A stretch of DNA of 64,000 nucleotides from Streptomyces sp. TRM49041 (GTDB lineage Bacteria; Actinomycetota; Actinomycetes; Streptomycetales; Streptomycetaceae), in the NCBI RefSeq assembly GCF_008271805.1, contig NZ_VSRY01000095.1:62001-126000 (forward strand), in the 5' to 3' direction. Below the pieces are notes generated by a model, which saw only the letters and a program-made list of their open reading frames with translations, searched no databases and had not been told where the DNA came from. The first letter of the stretch is position 1; each line of letters begins with the position of its first letter. Made by a program: the position numbers and the translations under genes. Positions 50,200 to 58,666 of the stretch are shown piece by piece.

Positions 50200-50949
50200 G
50201 TGTCCGCCTTCGCCCCCGACTCGCTGGTCCTGAACCGCAAGCTGCCGCTCTGGTACCAGGTCTCCCAGTCCCTGCGCGCCTCGATACTGGGCCGCTCCCC
50301 CGACGCGCCGCTCCGCCTGCCCACCGAGGAGCAGCTCGCGGCGCACTACGGGGTGAGCGTGCTCACCATGCGCCAGGCGCTCAAGGAGCTGGAGGAGGAG
50401 GGCCTGATCAGCAGGCACCGGCGGCGCGGCACCTTCATCGAGCCGGGCGCCCGGCGCAGTGCCCCGCGCCGGCTGCTCGGTTCGATCGACGCGATCGTGG
50501 CGCAGCAGTCGGGTGAGCGGACCACGATCCTCGGGAGCGGCGCGGTGAAGGTGCCCGGGGAGCTGGCCGAGCACTTCCCCGACGTGGCGGAGGTCGTCAC
50601 ATACAAGCGGCTGCGCCGGGACGTGGAGACCGGGGAGCCGACGAACTGGGCGGAGAACGCGGTCCGACCGGACGTCGCGGACCGGATCGACCTGGCGGAT
50701 CTGGAGCGCTGGCCGATGACGAAGGTGCTGCGGGACACCGTCGGGGTGCGCATCAGCCGGATCACCGACACGGTGGAGGCCCGCCTCGCGGACCCGGCGA
50801 CGGCCGAGCTGCTGGAGGTCCCGCTGCTCTCGCCGATCCTCCACTACACGGGCGTGACGTACGACGAGGACGGCCGGGTGGTGGACGTGGCGCGGATCCG
50901 GTACCGGGGTGACCGGTTCTCGTTCACGGTGACGGTCGAGGCGGACTGA
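50200..50949 (+). CDS. GntR family regulator, HutC/UTRA type
   Basis: A 249-residue regulator. The winged helix is LRLPTEEQLAAHYGVSVLTMRQALKELEEEGLISRHRRRGTF (about 43-84), and the UTRA ligand-binding domain runs from about 100 (VVTYKRLRRDVETGEPTNWAENAV) to the end (RIRYRGDRFSFTVTVEAD). The GTG at 50200 with GGAG six bases upstream is chosen over the ATG at 50179, which has no ribosome binding site. It lies just downstream of hmgA, so it may regulate homogentisate metabolism. The hmgA inverted repeat has longer arms than usual HutC sites, so this link is only inferred. Confidence 0.85.
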   Translation: MSAFAPDSLVLNRKLPLWYQVSQSLRASILGRSPDAPLRLPTEEQLAAHYGVSVLTMRQALKELEEEGLISRHRRRGTFIEPGARRSAPRRLLGSIDAIVAQQSGERTTILGSGAVKVPGELAEHFPDVAEVVTYKRLRRDVETGEPTNWAENAVRPDVADRIDLADLERWPMTKVLRDTVGVRISRITDTVEARLADPATAELLEVPLLSPILHYTGVTYDEDGRVVDVARIRYRGDRFSFTVTVEAD

Positions 50950-50972
50950 GCGCGGTTACTACGATGCGGCCC

Positions 50973-52172
50973 GTGACCGATGAGATGCCGCTGCTCGACG
51001 AGCTCATGCCCTGGTCCGTGGCGCCGTTGCGGCTGGGGCGGGAGTGGGTGGTCGCCCCTGACGTACGGACGCTGCGGGCGCGCTGGGACGCGCTGACGGC
51101 GACCGAGGGCGCGGAGCGCGAGGCCCTGTTCCGCCCGAGCCGGGCGCGGACGCCGCGCAGTGCGGTCGCCGCGCTGCCGGGGCAGCGGACCGGGACCGGG
51201 CGGCTCGCGCGGGAGTGCGGACCGTGCCCGGAGCCGGTGCGGTTGGCGTACGGGCCGTTCGACGAGCAGTGGCTGCTGCCGGACCACCGGCTCATCGACA
51301 TGGCGCGGCCGGAGCTCTGGCGGGTGGCGGACGGGCGGCAGCTGTTCGCCGTGGAGCAGGGGTACGTGCCGCAGGCGGCCGGCCCCGCGCTGCTGGTGAC
51401 GGCCGTCCTCCCGGACGGCCGCTCACCGGCGGGGCGCCCGGGCCGCATCCGTCCGCTGTACCGGCGCCCGGGCGGGCGGGAGCCGAACGTCACGCCGGGG
51501 CTCCTGGCACTGCTCGGGTCGCGGTACGACCGGGACGTCACCGCCGAGGACCTGCTGGCCTGGGCGGCCGCAGCGGCGCTCCCCTCGCCCGGCGGGTGCC
51601 GGGTGCCGCTGCCCGCCGACCCGGAGGTGTGGGCGTCCGGCGTGGAGCTGGGCCACCGGCTCACGGACGTCCAGCTGCGCGGCGCGCGGGGCCGGGAGCG
51701 GCCACGCCTGCCCGGCGGGCGGCGCCCCTACGTACGGGCCGCGCTCCCGCCGCACCCCGGCACTCTGGAGTACGACGCCGAGGAGGAGGTGCTGCACGTG
51801 GGCGCGGGCCGCATCGCCCCGGTCCCGGCGGCGGCCTGGGAGTTCCACATGGGCGGCGTCCGTATGCTCCCGCTCTGGTTCGAGCGCCGCACCGCCGCGC
51901 CGGAGCCGGGCACCCTGGACGCGATCCGCCCGCCGGTCTGGCCCCAGGAGTGGACGTCCGAACTCCTGGAACTCATCACCGTCCTGGCCCTCCTGGGCAC
52001 CCTCGCCGACGAGCGGACCGCCCTGGCGGAGGGGCTGTCCGACGGCCCCGCACTCGCCCGCACCGACCTGCGCGCGGCGGGCGTCCTGCCGCCACCGGAG
52101 GCCACCCGCCGCCCCGCCTCCGTACTGGACCACCACGAGGAGGGTCCGGAGGGCCAGTTCGCGCTCTTGTAG
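50973..52172 (+). CDS. Type ISP restriction specificity-domain-like protein (orphan)
   Basis: A 399-residue protein. The central part contains VRLAYGPFDEQWLLPDHRLIDMARPELWRVADGRQLF, which resembles the C-terminal specificity region of type ISP restriction-modification enzymes (the RSFDRQ-ADHRLIDRPRPDLW pattern). The C-terminal region has ITVLALLGTLADERTALAEGLSDGP. No methylase (NPPY) or helicase motifs are present and no such genes flank it, so it is free-standing. The start is uncertain: GTG 50973, ATG 50964 and ATG 50982 are in frame. A TACGAT box ends just ahead of the GTG region, suggesting a leaderless transcript. Function is unknown. Confidence 0.6.
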   Translation: MTDEMPLLDELMPWSVAPLRLGREWVVAPDVRTLRARWDALTATEGAEREALFRPSRARTPRSAVAALPGQRTGTGRLARECGPCPEPVRLAYGPFDEQWLLPDHRLIDMARPELWRVADGRQLFAVEQGYVPQAAGPALLVTAVLPDGRSPAGRPGRIRPLYRRPGGREPNVTPGLLALLGSRYDRDVTAEDLLAWAAAAALPSPGGCRVPLPADPEVWASGVELGHRLTDVQLRGARGRERPRLPGGRRPYVRAALPPHPGTLEYDAEEEVLHVGAGRIAPVPAAAWEFHMGGVRMLPLWFERRTAAPEPGTLDAIRPPVWPQEWTSELLELITVLALLGTLADERTALAEGLSDGPALARTDLRAAGVLPPPEATRRPASVLDHHEEGPEGQFALL

Positions 52173-52274
52173 CGCCGGTTGACGAAGAACCGCTCGGCAG
52201 CCGACCCGGCGGGCGGCGGGTACGCCCACCCGAAGGGGTGACAAAGGTGGTACGTACACGATAAGCACGGCTTC

Positions 52275-53495
52275 ATGAGCACCCAGCAGCAGCGCCAGCC
52301 ACTCCCCCTGCCCCTGCCCCTGGACGGGGTCACCGTCGTCGCCGTCGAGCAGGCCGTCTCCGCGCCGTTCGCCACCCGCCAGCTCGCCGACCTCGGCGCC
52401 CGGGTGATCAAGATCGAGCGCCCGGACGGGGGTGATTTCGCGCGCGGCTACGACAGCGCCGCGCACGGGCTCGCCTCGCACTTCGTCTGGTGCAACCGCG
52501 GCAAGGAGTCCCTCGCCGTCGATCTGAAGGACCCGCGCGGCAACGCGCTCGTACGGCGGCTGGTCGCGGGCGCCGATGTGTTCGTACAGAACCTGGCGCA
52601 AGGTGCTGCGGTGCGCCTGGGGCTCGACGCGTCGACGCTGTGCGCGGCGGACCCCCGCCTGATCGCCGTGGACATCTCCGGCTACGGCGCGGGCGGCCCG
52701 TACGCGCACAAGCGGGCCTACGACATGCTCGTGCAGTGCGAGGCGGGGCTGGTGTCGGTGACGGGCACGCCGGAGCAGCCGGTCAAGGCGGGAGTCCCGG
52801 CGGCCGACATCGCGGCGGCGATGTACGCGTTCTCGGGGGTGCTGGCGGCGCTGCTGCGGCGGGCGACGACGGGGCTCGGCGGGCCGGTGGAGGTCTCCAT
52901 GCTGGAGTCGCTGGCCGAGTGGATGGGGCATCCGCTGCACCACGGGATGCACGGGAGCGAGGCGCCGGCGCGTACGGGTGTCGCACACGCCGTCATCGCC
53001 CCGTACGACGCCTATCCGACGGCCGACGGCGGGCAGGTGCTGCTGTCGGTGCAGAACGACCGCGAGTGGCGACGGCTCGCGGAACAGGTTCTGGAGCGGG
53101 CCGAGTTGGGCCAGGACCCGGCGTTCGCGACGAACACGGCGCGGGTGGCGAACCGGGGCAAGACCGACGCGGTGGTCGCCGAGGCGCTGGCGCGGCTGGG
53201 CACGGCGGAGGCGATCGACCGGCTGGAGGCGGCGGGTATCGCGTGCGCCCGGCTCAACACGGTGGCGGATGTGGCGGCGCATCCGCAGTTGGCGGCGCGG
53301 GACCGGTGGCGGGAGATCGGCTCTCCCGTGGGCCCGCTGCGGGCGCTGCTGCCGCCGATCACGCTGCCGGGCGGGCCGGAGCCGCTGATGGGGGCGGTGC
53401 CGGAGCTCGGGGAGCACACGGATGCGGTGCTGCGGGAGCTCGGAGTGACCGCGGAGGAGTGTGCGGCGCTTCGCCGGGACGGCGTGGTCGCTTGA
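52275..53495 (+). CDS. CaiB/BaiF family CoA transferase
   Basis: A 406-residue class III CoA transferase. The start LDGVTVVAVEQAVSAPFATRQLADLGARVIKIERPDGGDFAR is the family N-terminus. NRGKESLAVDLKDPRG and the catalytic Asp in KRAYDMLVQCEAG (about 155) follow, and the C-terminal part has VADVAAHPQLAARDRW. It moves CoA between carboxylic acids. A (PL)n run (residues about 9-16) is encoded by CCCCTG repeats near the start. It stands alone, and the acid substrates are unknown. Confidence 0.9.
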   Translation: MSTQQQRQPLPLPLPLDGVTVVAVEQAVSAPFATRQLADLGARVIKIERPDGGDFARGYDSAAHGLASHFVWCNRGKESLAVDLKDPRGNALVRRLVAGADVFVQNLAQGAAVRLGLDASTLCAADPRLIAVDISGYGAGGPYAHKRAYDMLVQCEAGLVSVTGTPEQPVKAGVPAADIAAAMYAFSGVLAALLRRATTGLGGPVEVSMLESLAEWMGHPLHHGMHGSEAPARTGVAHAVIAPYDAYPTADGGQVLLSVQNDREWRRLAEQVLERAELGQDPAFATNTARVANRGKTDAVVAEALARLGTAEAIDRLEAAGIACARLNTVADVAAHPQLAARDRWREIGSPVGPLRALLPPITLPGGPEPLMGAVPELGEHTDAVLRELGVTAEECAALRRDGVVA

Positions 53496-53746
53496 GGAGC
53501 GGTGACAGCGGCGGCGAGGGCGCGCCGGACCGGAGGGCACTGGACGTAGGGTGCTGGACCGGAGGCTGACGGGCGGGGACGTCCGATCAGGGGAGCGCGG
53601 AGGAGAAGGCGGGGAGAAGAGCGGGGGGTTGGGTCTTCTTCCGGGGATCGCTGGTGAGCGGAGGGCCGGCCGGCCGTCGGGCTGCGAGCGGGCGGGGTGC
53701 GCGTGACGCGGCACATGCGCCTTCGGAACCGGCCGGGCCTCGTCGC

Positions 53747-54010
53747 TCAGCCGTGGTTGCCGAAGAGCGAGCGGCGCAGTCGGCGCAGCGGCGCGAAGAG
53801 CGAGACGCGTGCGCTCTTGCTCTTGTGGCTGTGCGCAACATCACGGGTCGTCAGCTCGAGCATCAGCGACGTCGCCTCCGCCGTCTCGCACTGCGGGACG
53901 GCAGGTCCCGCGAGTACCGAGAGATGGCGGTCGAGCCGCGAACTGGCCGCGCTGCTCCCGCAGGTGATCGCAGGCACGCGTGGCCTGCTGCGCACTGTTA
54001 TCTGTTCCAT
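53747..54010 (-). CDS. Small conserved basic protein (unknown)
   Basis: An 87-residue hydrophilic protein beginning MEQITVRSRPRVPAITCGSS and ending in a cationic tail LFAPLRRLRRSLFGNHG. There is no membrane segment or signal. I believe close relatives occur in other Streptomyces beside the same Ser/Thr kinase gene, but this is from memory. ATG 54010 has GGGGAG four bases upstream. It is divergent from the kinase gene across about 200 bp. The cationic C-terminus could bind nucleic acid or membrane. Function is unknown. Confidence 0.6.
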   Translation of the reverse strand: MEQITVRSRPRVPAITCGSSAASSRLDRHLSVLAGPAVPQCETAEATSLMLELTTRDVAHSHKSKSARVSLFAPLRRLRRSLFGNHG

Positions 54011-54084
54011 GTCACTCCCCACCCGTACAAGGGCACCCGGCCCGGGCCAACGTTAACCCTATCGTCCCCGCCTCGCAGTCAGGT

Positions 54085-54100
54085 ATCCCGGTATCGGGAT
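54085..54100. promoter_or_regulatory. Inverted repeat ATCCCG-GTAT-CGGGAT
   Basis: Perfect 6-bp arms lie between the small basic protein gene and the Ser/Thr kinase gene, 21 bp upstream of the kinase -35 box. It is an operator candidate. Confidence 0.4.
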
Positions 54101-54120
54101 TCACCGCACAGATACAAGGG

Positions 54121-54149
54121 TTGACAGTAACTCTCCGAATATGTCTGAT
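54121..54149 (+). promoter_or_regulatory. Promoter of the Ser/Thr kinase gene
   Basis: A consensus -35 TTGACA (54121-54126), a 17-base spacer, then TCTGAT (four of six matches to TATAAT). The start codon is 60 bp downstream. This is the vegetative sigma-type promoter pattern. Confidence 0.55.
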
Positions 54150-54208
54150 TCCAGGGTGAGTTGGACAGTGTCTTCGTAGCCGCGCGGAGATGCGAAGGGG
54201 GACCCGCT

Positions 54209-56338
54209 GTGAGCGAAGGGCCGGGAGCCGGACGACTGGTGGCGGGGCGCTACCGACTGGTGGGCCCGCTGGGCGAGGGCGGTATGGGCGCGGTCTGGCG
54301 CGCCCATGACGAGGTACTGGGCCGCGAGGTCGCGGTCAAGGAGGTGCGGGCGCCGGGCGGGTTCGGTGCGGCGGACGAACGGCGGCTGTACACAAGGCTG
54401 GAGCGGGAGGCGTGGGCGACCGCGCGGATCTCGCACCGCAATGTGGTGACGGTGCACGACGTGGCGACCGAGGACGGCCGGCCGTGGATCGTGATGGAAC
54501 TGGTGCGCGGGCTGACGCTGGCCGAGACGCTGTACGCGGAGGGGCCGATGCCGCCGCGCCGGGCGGCACACGTCGGCGGCGAGGTGCTGGCGGCGCTGCG
54601 CGCGGCGCACGAGGCGGGGGTGCTGCACCGGGACGTGAAGCCGGGCAACGTACTGATGGGCAACGACGGGCGCGTGGTCCTGACGGACTTCGGCATCGCG
54701 ACGGTGGCCGGCACCCCGCACCTGACGGTCACGGGCGAGCTGGTCGGCTCGCCCGAGTACCTGGCGCCGGAGCGGGCCCTCGGGCGGACGGCCGGGCCGG
54801 CGTCGGACCTCTGGTCGCTGGGGGTCCTGCTGTACGCGGCGGTGGAGGGCGGCTCGCCGTTCCGCCGCGACACCGCGCTGAGCACCCTGCGCGCCGTGGT
54901 GGACGACCCGTTGCCGCCACCGCGCCGCGCGGGCGGACTGGCCCCGGTCATCGAGGTTCTCCTCCACAAGGACCCGGACAACCGCCCGTCGGCGGAGGAG
55001 ACGGCGCGCCTGCTGCGGGCGGTGGCCGCGGGCGGGACGGCGGACACGGGGACGGTACGGGGGCCCGGCGTGAGCCCGGTGCCGGGGACAGGGGCGGTGC
55101 CGGGCGCGGTGCCGGGCGCGGTGCCGGGCGGCGACCCGGAGGGCCCGCCCGACGCGGGGCCGCCGGACGGGACGGCGGCAGGACACACCGTCGCGCACCC
55201 GGCTCCCGGGGCGGGCCCCGGCACGGGGTGGCCGGGCACCGGTACGGGAGACTCGGCGCCGGGGTCCGCCGGCGCGCCCCCCGGCCCTGGTCCACATACC
55301 GACGGAGGGCGGACGGCCGCGGGCGGGGCCGCGTCCGGGCAGAGCGGGCAGTACGGTACGGGCGCCGGCGCGGGAGGCGCCACATCCGGGTTCACCGCCG
55401 CGCACCCGGGCCGTGCTACGGGCCCGGCTGGAGGGCACGACGGTGCGGACGCCCGCCGCCGTTCCGGCGCCGGGGCGTCGGCGGGGGGCGGCGCCGGGGA
55501 CCCGGGCCCCGGGCGGAGGGCGGTGCTCGTCACGGGCACCGTGCTGCTCGTGCTGGTGCTCGGGGGGTTGGTGTACGTGGTGCTGCGGGGGCAGGACCGG
55601 GGCGGGGGCGGGAGCGACAGCCCGCGTGCGGGCCGCCAGGTCGTGGTCGACAGCCCGTCGCCCACACCCGCGGCGTCCGCGGCGGGGGCGACACCGAGTG
55701 GGGTGGTCACGTCGGACGCGTCACCCACGGCGGCCGGTTCGGCGTCCCGGCCGGGCACGGACGCGGGGGTCGGGATGGGCGGCGGCTCCTCGGAGCCGTA
55801 CCCGCAGTCCGTCCAGGTGCAGGCGCAGGCGGTGCGCGGCAGCTACCGCGGTGGGTGTCCGCCGCCCCGGGAGCGGGCCCCGTCCTTCGTGGCGACGGTG
55901 ACGGTGAGCCGGGCGCCGGCGACGGTCGTCTACCGGTGGGCGACCGAGGGCGGCGAAAGCTCCGGATCCGGTTGGCGGAGCGTCGAGATCGGCGGTGACG
56001 GTTCCGCGGGCGGGAAGCGGGCGCGGGTCCACCACACCGAGCTGACGTACCGGCAGAACGGCACGCACGAGGACCGGATCCGGCTCGAGGTCCGGAGCCC
56101 GGCCCACGCGCACTCCGCCTGGGTGGCGTTCTCGGTGACGTGCCGGTACGAGCCCCCGGGAGGCGGCGGCACGACCGACGGCGGTCCCACGGGCGGGGGC
56201 CCGACAGGCGGCGGCCCCACGGACGTCGAGTCGCCCGGCACGGGCCGCCCGCCCGGCGGAGACGGCTCCGACGAAGGCGCCTCCGGCTGGGGAACGGCAC
56301 CGTCCCCCAGCGCCGCGCACCCGCGCCCGTCTCCCTAG
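54209..56338 (+). CDS. Transmembrane Ser/Thr protein kinase
   Basis: A 709-residue membrane kinase. The N-terminal kinase domain (about 10-275) has the glycine loop VGPLGEGGMGAVWRA, the Lys in VAVKEV, the catalytic loop LHRDVKPGNVLM, DFG in LTDFGIAT, and SPEYLAPERALG. A long Gly/Pro/Ala-rich linker (about 285-435) is followed by one transmembrane helix (VLVTGTVLLVLVLGGLVYVVL, about 439-459). An outer domain (about 525-650) has RGSYRGGCPPPRERAPSFVA and no PASTA repeat. GTG 54209 with GAAGGGGGA is the start. The sensor likely responds to a surface signal. The substrate is unknown. Confidence 0.9.
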   Translation: MSEGPGAGRLVAGRYRLVGPLGEGGMGAVWRAHDEVLGREVAVKEVRAPGGFGAADERRLYTRLEREAWATARISHRNVVTVHDVATEDGRPWIVMELVRGLTLAETLYAEGPMPPRRAAHVGGEVLAALRAAHEAGVLHRDVKPGNVLMGNDGRVVLTDFGIATVAGTPHLTVTGELVGSPEYLAPERALGRTAGPASDLWSLGVLLYAAVEGGSPFRRDTALSTLRAVVDDPLPPPRRAGGLAPVIEVLLHKDPDNRPSAEETARLLRAVAAGGTADTGTVRGPGVSPVPGTGAVPGAVPGAVPGGDPEGPPDAGPPDGTAAGHTVAHPAPGAGPGTGWPGTGTGDSAPGSAGAPPGPGPHTDGGRTAAGGAASGQSGQYGTGAGAGGATSGFTAAHPGRATGPAGGHDGADARRRSGAGASAGGGAGDPGPGRRAVLVTGTVLLVLVLGGLVYVVLRGQDRGGGGSDSPRAGRQVVVDSPSPTPAASAAGATPSGVVTSDASPTAAGSASRPGTDAGVGMGGGSSEPYPQSVQVQAQAVRGSYRGGCPPPRERAPSFVATVTVSRAPATVVYRWATEGGESSGSGWRSVEIGGDGSAGGKRARVHHTELTYRQNGTHEDRIRLEVRSPAHAHSAWVAFSVTCRYEPPGGGGTTDGGPTGGGPTGGGPTDVESPGTGRPPGGDGSDEGASGWGTAPSPSAAHPRPSP

Positions 56339-57144
56339 GCGGCGCTCCTGAGGACCGGCAGGTAACCGCCGGACTGGCCGTTGGCCGTGGGGTGGTAGGA
56401 CTCGCCTATGTTCAGCCAGTTGACGCTGTGCAGCCACGCCGAGCCGGAGCAGATCTCATGGCCGGTGAAGGTGGGGACGACGTCCCCGAAGGTGAACCCG
56501 TGGTCGGCGGCCCGCTTCGCGGTGGCCGCGTTGAGGTGGTCGGCGGCACCGTTTATGGCGCGCCGCTCGTTCTCGGTGAGACCGACGACGCAGGAGCCGC
56601 CCAGCTTGTAGAACCGGGGGTAGCCGAGGACGACGACGCGGGCCGACGGCGCCTTGCCGCGGATGGCCGAGTAGACGGTGTCGAGGCGGCCGGGCAGCGT
56701 CGTGTCGACGTAGTTCTTCGCCTGGTTGATGCGTGCGATGCACTTGGCCTCGGACTGCAGGACGCAGGTGGTCATGACGTCGGCGAAGCCCGCGTCGTTG
56801 CCGCCGACCGTGATCGACACGAGATCGGTCGCTCCGGAGAGCGGGCCGAGCTGGTTGGCCGTCACATCGGTTGTGCGCGCGCCGGAGCAGGCGGTGAAGG
56901 CGAACGACGAGGGTGAGTTGGCGGACGCCCAGAGGGCCGGATAGGCGCGGGGTGTGCGCTTGCAGGAGCCGCTGGAGCCGTCGTAGCCGCCGGCTCCGAC
57001 CCCGGAGGAGTAAGAGTCGCCCAGAGCCACGTAGTCGACGGCGGCGGCCGAGGAGTCGGCCTGCGCGGCGCCGGCCCCGATGAGGGTGAGCGCCGCGCCG
57101 ATGAGGAGTGAGGACGCGAGTGCCGCGATGCGGGACGTTTTCAT
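56335..57144 (-). CDS. Secreted SGNH/GDSL hydrolase (lipase/esterase)
   Basis: A 269-residue extracellular esterase/lipase of the Streptomyces SGNH group. The signal peptide is about 1-30 (MKTSRIAALASSLLIGAALTLIGAGAAQA). The catalytic Ser is in VALGDSYSSGVGAGGYD (block I), the Gly in LDTVYSAIRGKAPSARV's region, the Asn in VGGNDAGF (block III), and the final Asp/His in ESYHPTANGQSGGY (block V). Six cysteines give the usual three disulphides (CKRTP, FTACSG, CVLQSEAKC, GGSCV, EICSGS). ATG 57144 opens the signal peptide. Monocistronic, convergent with the kinase (stops overlap by 4 bp). Confidence 0.92.
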   Translation of the reverse strand: MKTSRIAALASSLLIGAALTLIGAGAAQADSSAAAVDYVALGDSYSSGVGAGGYDGSSGSCKRTPRAYPALWASANSPSSFAFTACSGARTTDVTANQLGPLSGATDLVSITVGGNDAGFADVMTTCVLQSEAKCIARINQAKNYVDTTLPGRLDTVYSAIRGKAPSARVVVLGYPRFYKLGGSCVVGLTENERRAINGAADHLNAATAKRAADHGFTFGDVVPTFTGHEICSGSAWLHSVNWLNIGESYHPTANGQSGGYLPVLRSAA

Positions 57145-57823
57145 GAAAACCCCCTTTGGCAGGATCTCCGCCTCAATGTTCGTAGCGCGCTGCCGTGTGC
57201 ATGCCAATAGTCGCGGCACAAATCCGTTGAGGGTTCACCCGGTCGGCCCGGCGCGCGACCCCGCGTCCGAGCACCCCGATCACGTCGGTTGTGCGCCGGT
57301 GGAATGGAGAGCGCCGGTGCACCCCACCGCCCCGACAGCCCGCCGGAGACCGATCCGGAACGTACGCCGGCACCCCGCACCCCACCCGGCGCTACACGGT
57401 CACTCCCCGCCGCGAAGAAGCGGAATTCGATCAGACCGCAAAAAGGATCAAATACATGCGATCACAAGACTTCGCCCCACAACCGAAGAAGTGCAACAAA
57501 AAAGCAAAAACGTGAGTCCGCACCCAAGCTCTTGCCATACAGTCTGAATTATCAATACCGTCGTACATCCACCCGCAACGGACCATCACGCGAGGCGACT
57601 CCAGGGGAGGGGTCACACGTCTCGACAACGCCGTTGCGGTGCGCGGTAGGGGGGTACGTGCTCGGCGTGTGCCGAGGCGCGTGCCGCGCGAAGCAGTGCC
57701 AGTTCACCCATTGCGTACGGAGATCCGTTCCGTCGCGTCCAGGGTGAGAACCCCCCTTTCGAACCGGACACACTTCCGGGCTGCCCAGGGGCGGGCGGTC
57801 CACCGGACGAGAGGGAACGACTC
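57145..57823. other. Long intergenic region with AT-rich island
   Basis: A 679-bp gap between the hydrolase and the glycosyltransferase operon. From about 57405 to 57575 it is unusually AT-rich for this genome (runs such as GCAAAAAGGATCAAATACAT). A TTGCCA-type hexamer near 57532 is a weak promoter element. It probably contains the operon promoter and a long leader. I found no supportable gene or recognisable riboswitch in it. Short frames here look like chance. Confidence 0.5.
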
Positions 57824-58666
57824 ATGAACTCTTTCCTGCGCCCGGCCACCGAAGTCGCCGAGGCCGAAACCGCCGAGGCGGAGGCCGGCCGGATTTCCGC
57901 GGAATACCGGGCGATCACTTCGCATCTGGCCATCACACCGCCGGTCAGCGTGGTCATCCCGGCCATGAACGAGGCGGAGAACCTTCCGTACGTCTTCAAG
58001 ACACTGCCCGACTGGGTCCACGAAGTGGTGCTGGTCGACGGCAACTCCACCGACGACACCGTCGCCGTGGCCCGTGCCCACTGGCCCGACGTCAAGGTCG
58101 TCAAGCAGGTCGGCAAGGGCAAGGGCGACGCGCTCATCAGCGGGTTCTCCGCCTGCACCGGCGACATCATCGTGATGGTCGACGCCGACGGCTCCGCCGA
58201 CGGCCAGGAGATCGTCTCGTACGTCTCCGCGCTCGTCGGCGGCGCCGACTTCGCCAAGGGCTCCCGCTTCGCCAACGGCGGAGGCACCGACGACATGACG
58301 CCCGTCCGCCGGCTCGGCAACCGGCTGCTGTGCGCCATCGTCAACGCCAAGTTCGGCGCCCGCTACACCGACCTCTGCTACGGCTACAACGCGTTCTGGC
58401 GCCACTGCCTCGACTCGATCACCCTCGACTGCACCGGCTTCGAGATCGAGACCCTCATCAACATCCGCGTCGTCAAGGCGGGCCTGAAGGTCCAGGAGGT
58501 GCCCAGCCACGAGTACGTGCGCATCCACGGCGTGTCCAACCTCAACGCCGTACGCGACGGCATCCGCGTTCTCAAGGTCATCCTCGGCGAGAAGGGCGTC
58601 CGGCGCGCCGCCCGCCGCCGCCCCACCACCTTCTCGGTGAACGTGCCGCGGGGGGAGGTCTCTTGA
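57824..58666 (+). CDS. Glycosyltransferase family 2 (DPM synthase-like)
   Basis: A 280-residue GT2 enzyme of the dolichol-phosphate mannosyltransferase type. The nucleotide-sugar motifs are VSVVIPAMNEAENLPYVFKT (about 42-61), VVLVDGNSTDDT, and the DxD region MVDADGSADGQE. The acceptor motif is KGSRFANGGG with YGYNAFWR. There are no transmembrane helices, so it would use a lipid carrier made or held by the membrane. ATG 57824 has GAGAGGGAA. Coupled to the next gene through a TTGA overlap. Confidence 0.88.
   Translation: MNSFLRPATEVAEAETAEAEAGRISAEYRAITSHLAITPPVSVVIPAMNEAENLPYVFKTLPDWVHEVVLVDGNSTDDTVAVARAHWPDVKVVKQVGKGKGDALISGFSACTGDIIVMVDADGSADGQEIVSYVSALVGGADFAKGSRFANGGGTDDMTPVRRLGNRLLCAIVNAKFGARYTDLCYGYNAFWRHCLDSITLDCTGFEIETLINIRVVKAGLKVQEVPSHEYVRIHGVSNLNAVRDGIRVLKVILGEKGVRRAARRRPTTFSVNVPRGEVS

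Noticed and set aside
57289..57747. Short frames in the intergenic region ahead of the glycosyltransferases
   Set aside because: Competing frames on both strands, no ribosome binding site and no protein-like composition. The AT-rich part is better explained as regulatory DNA.
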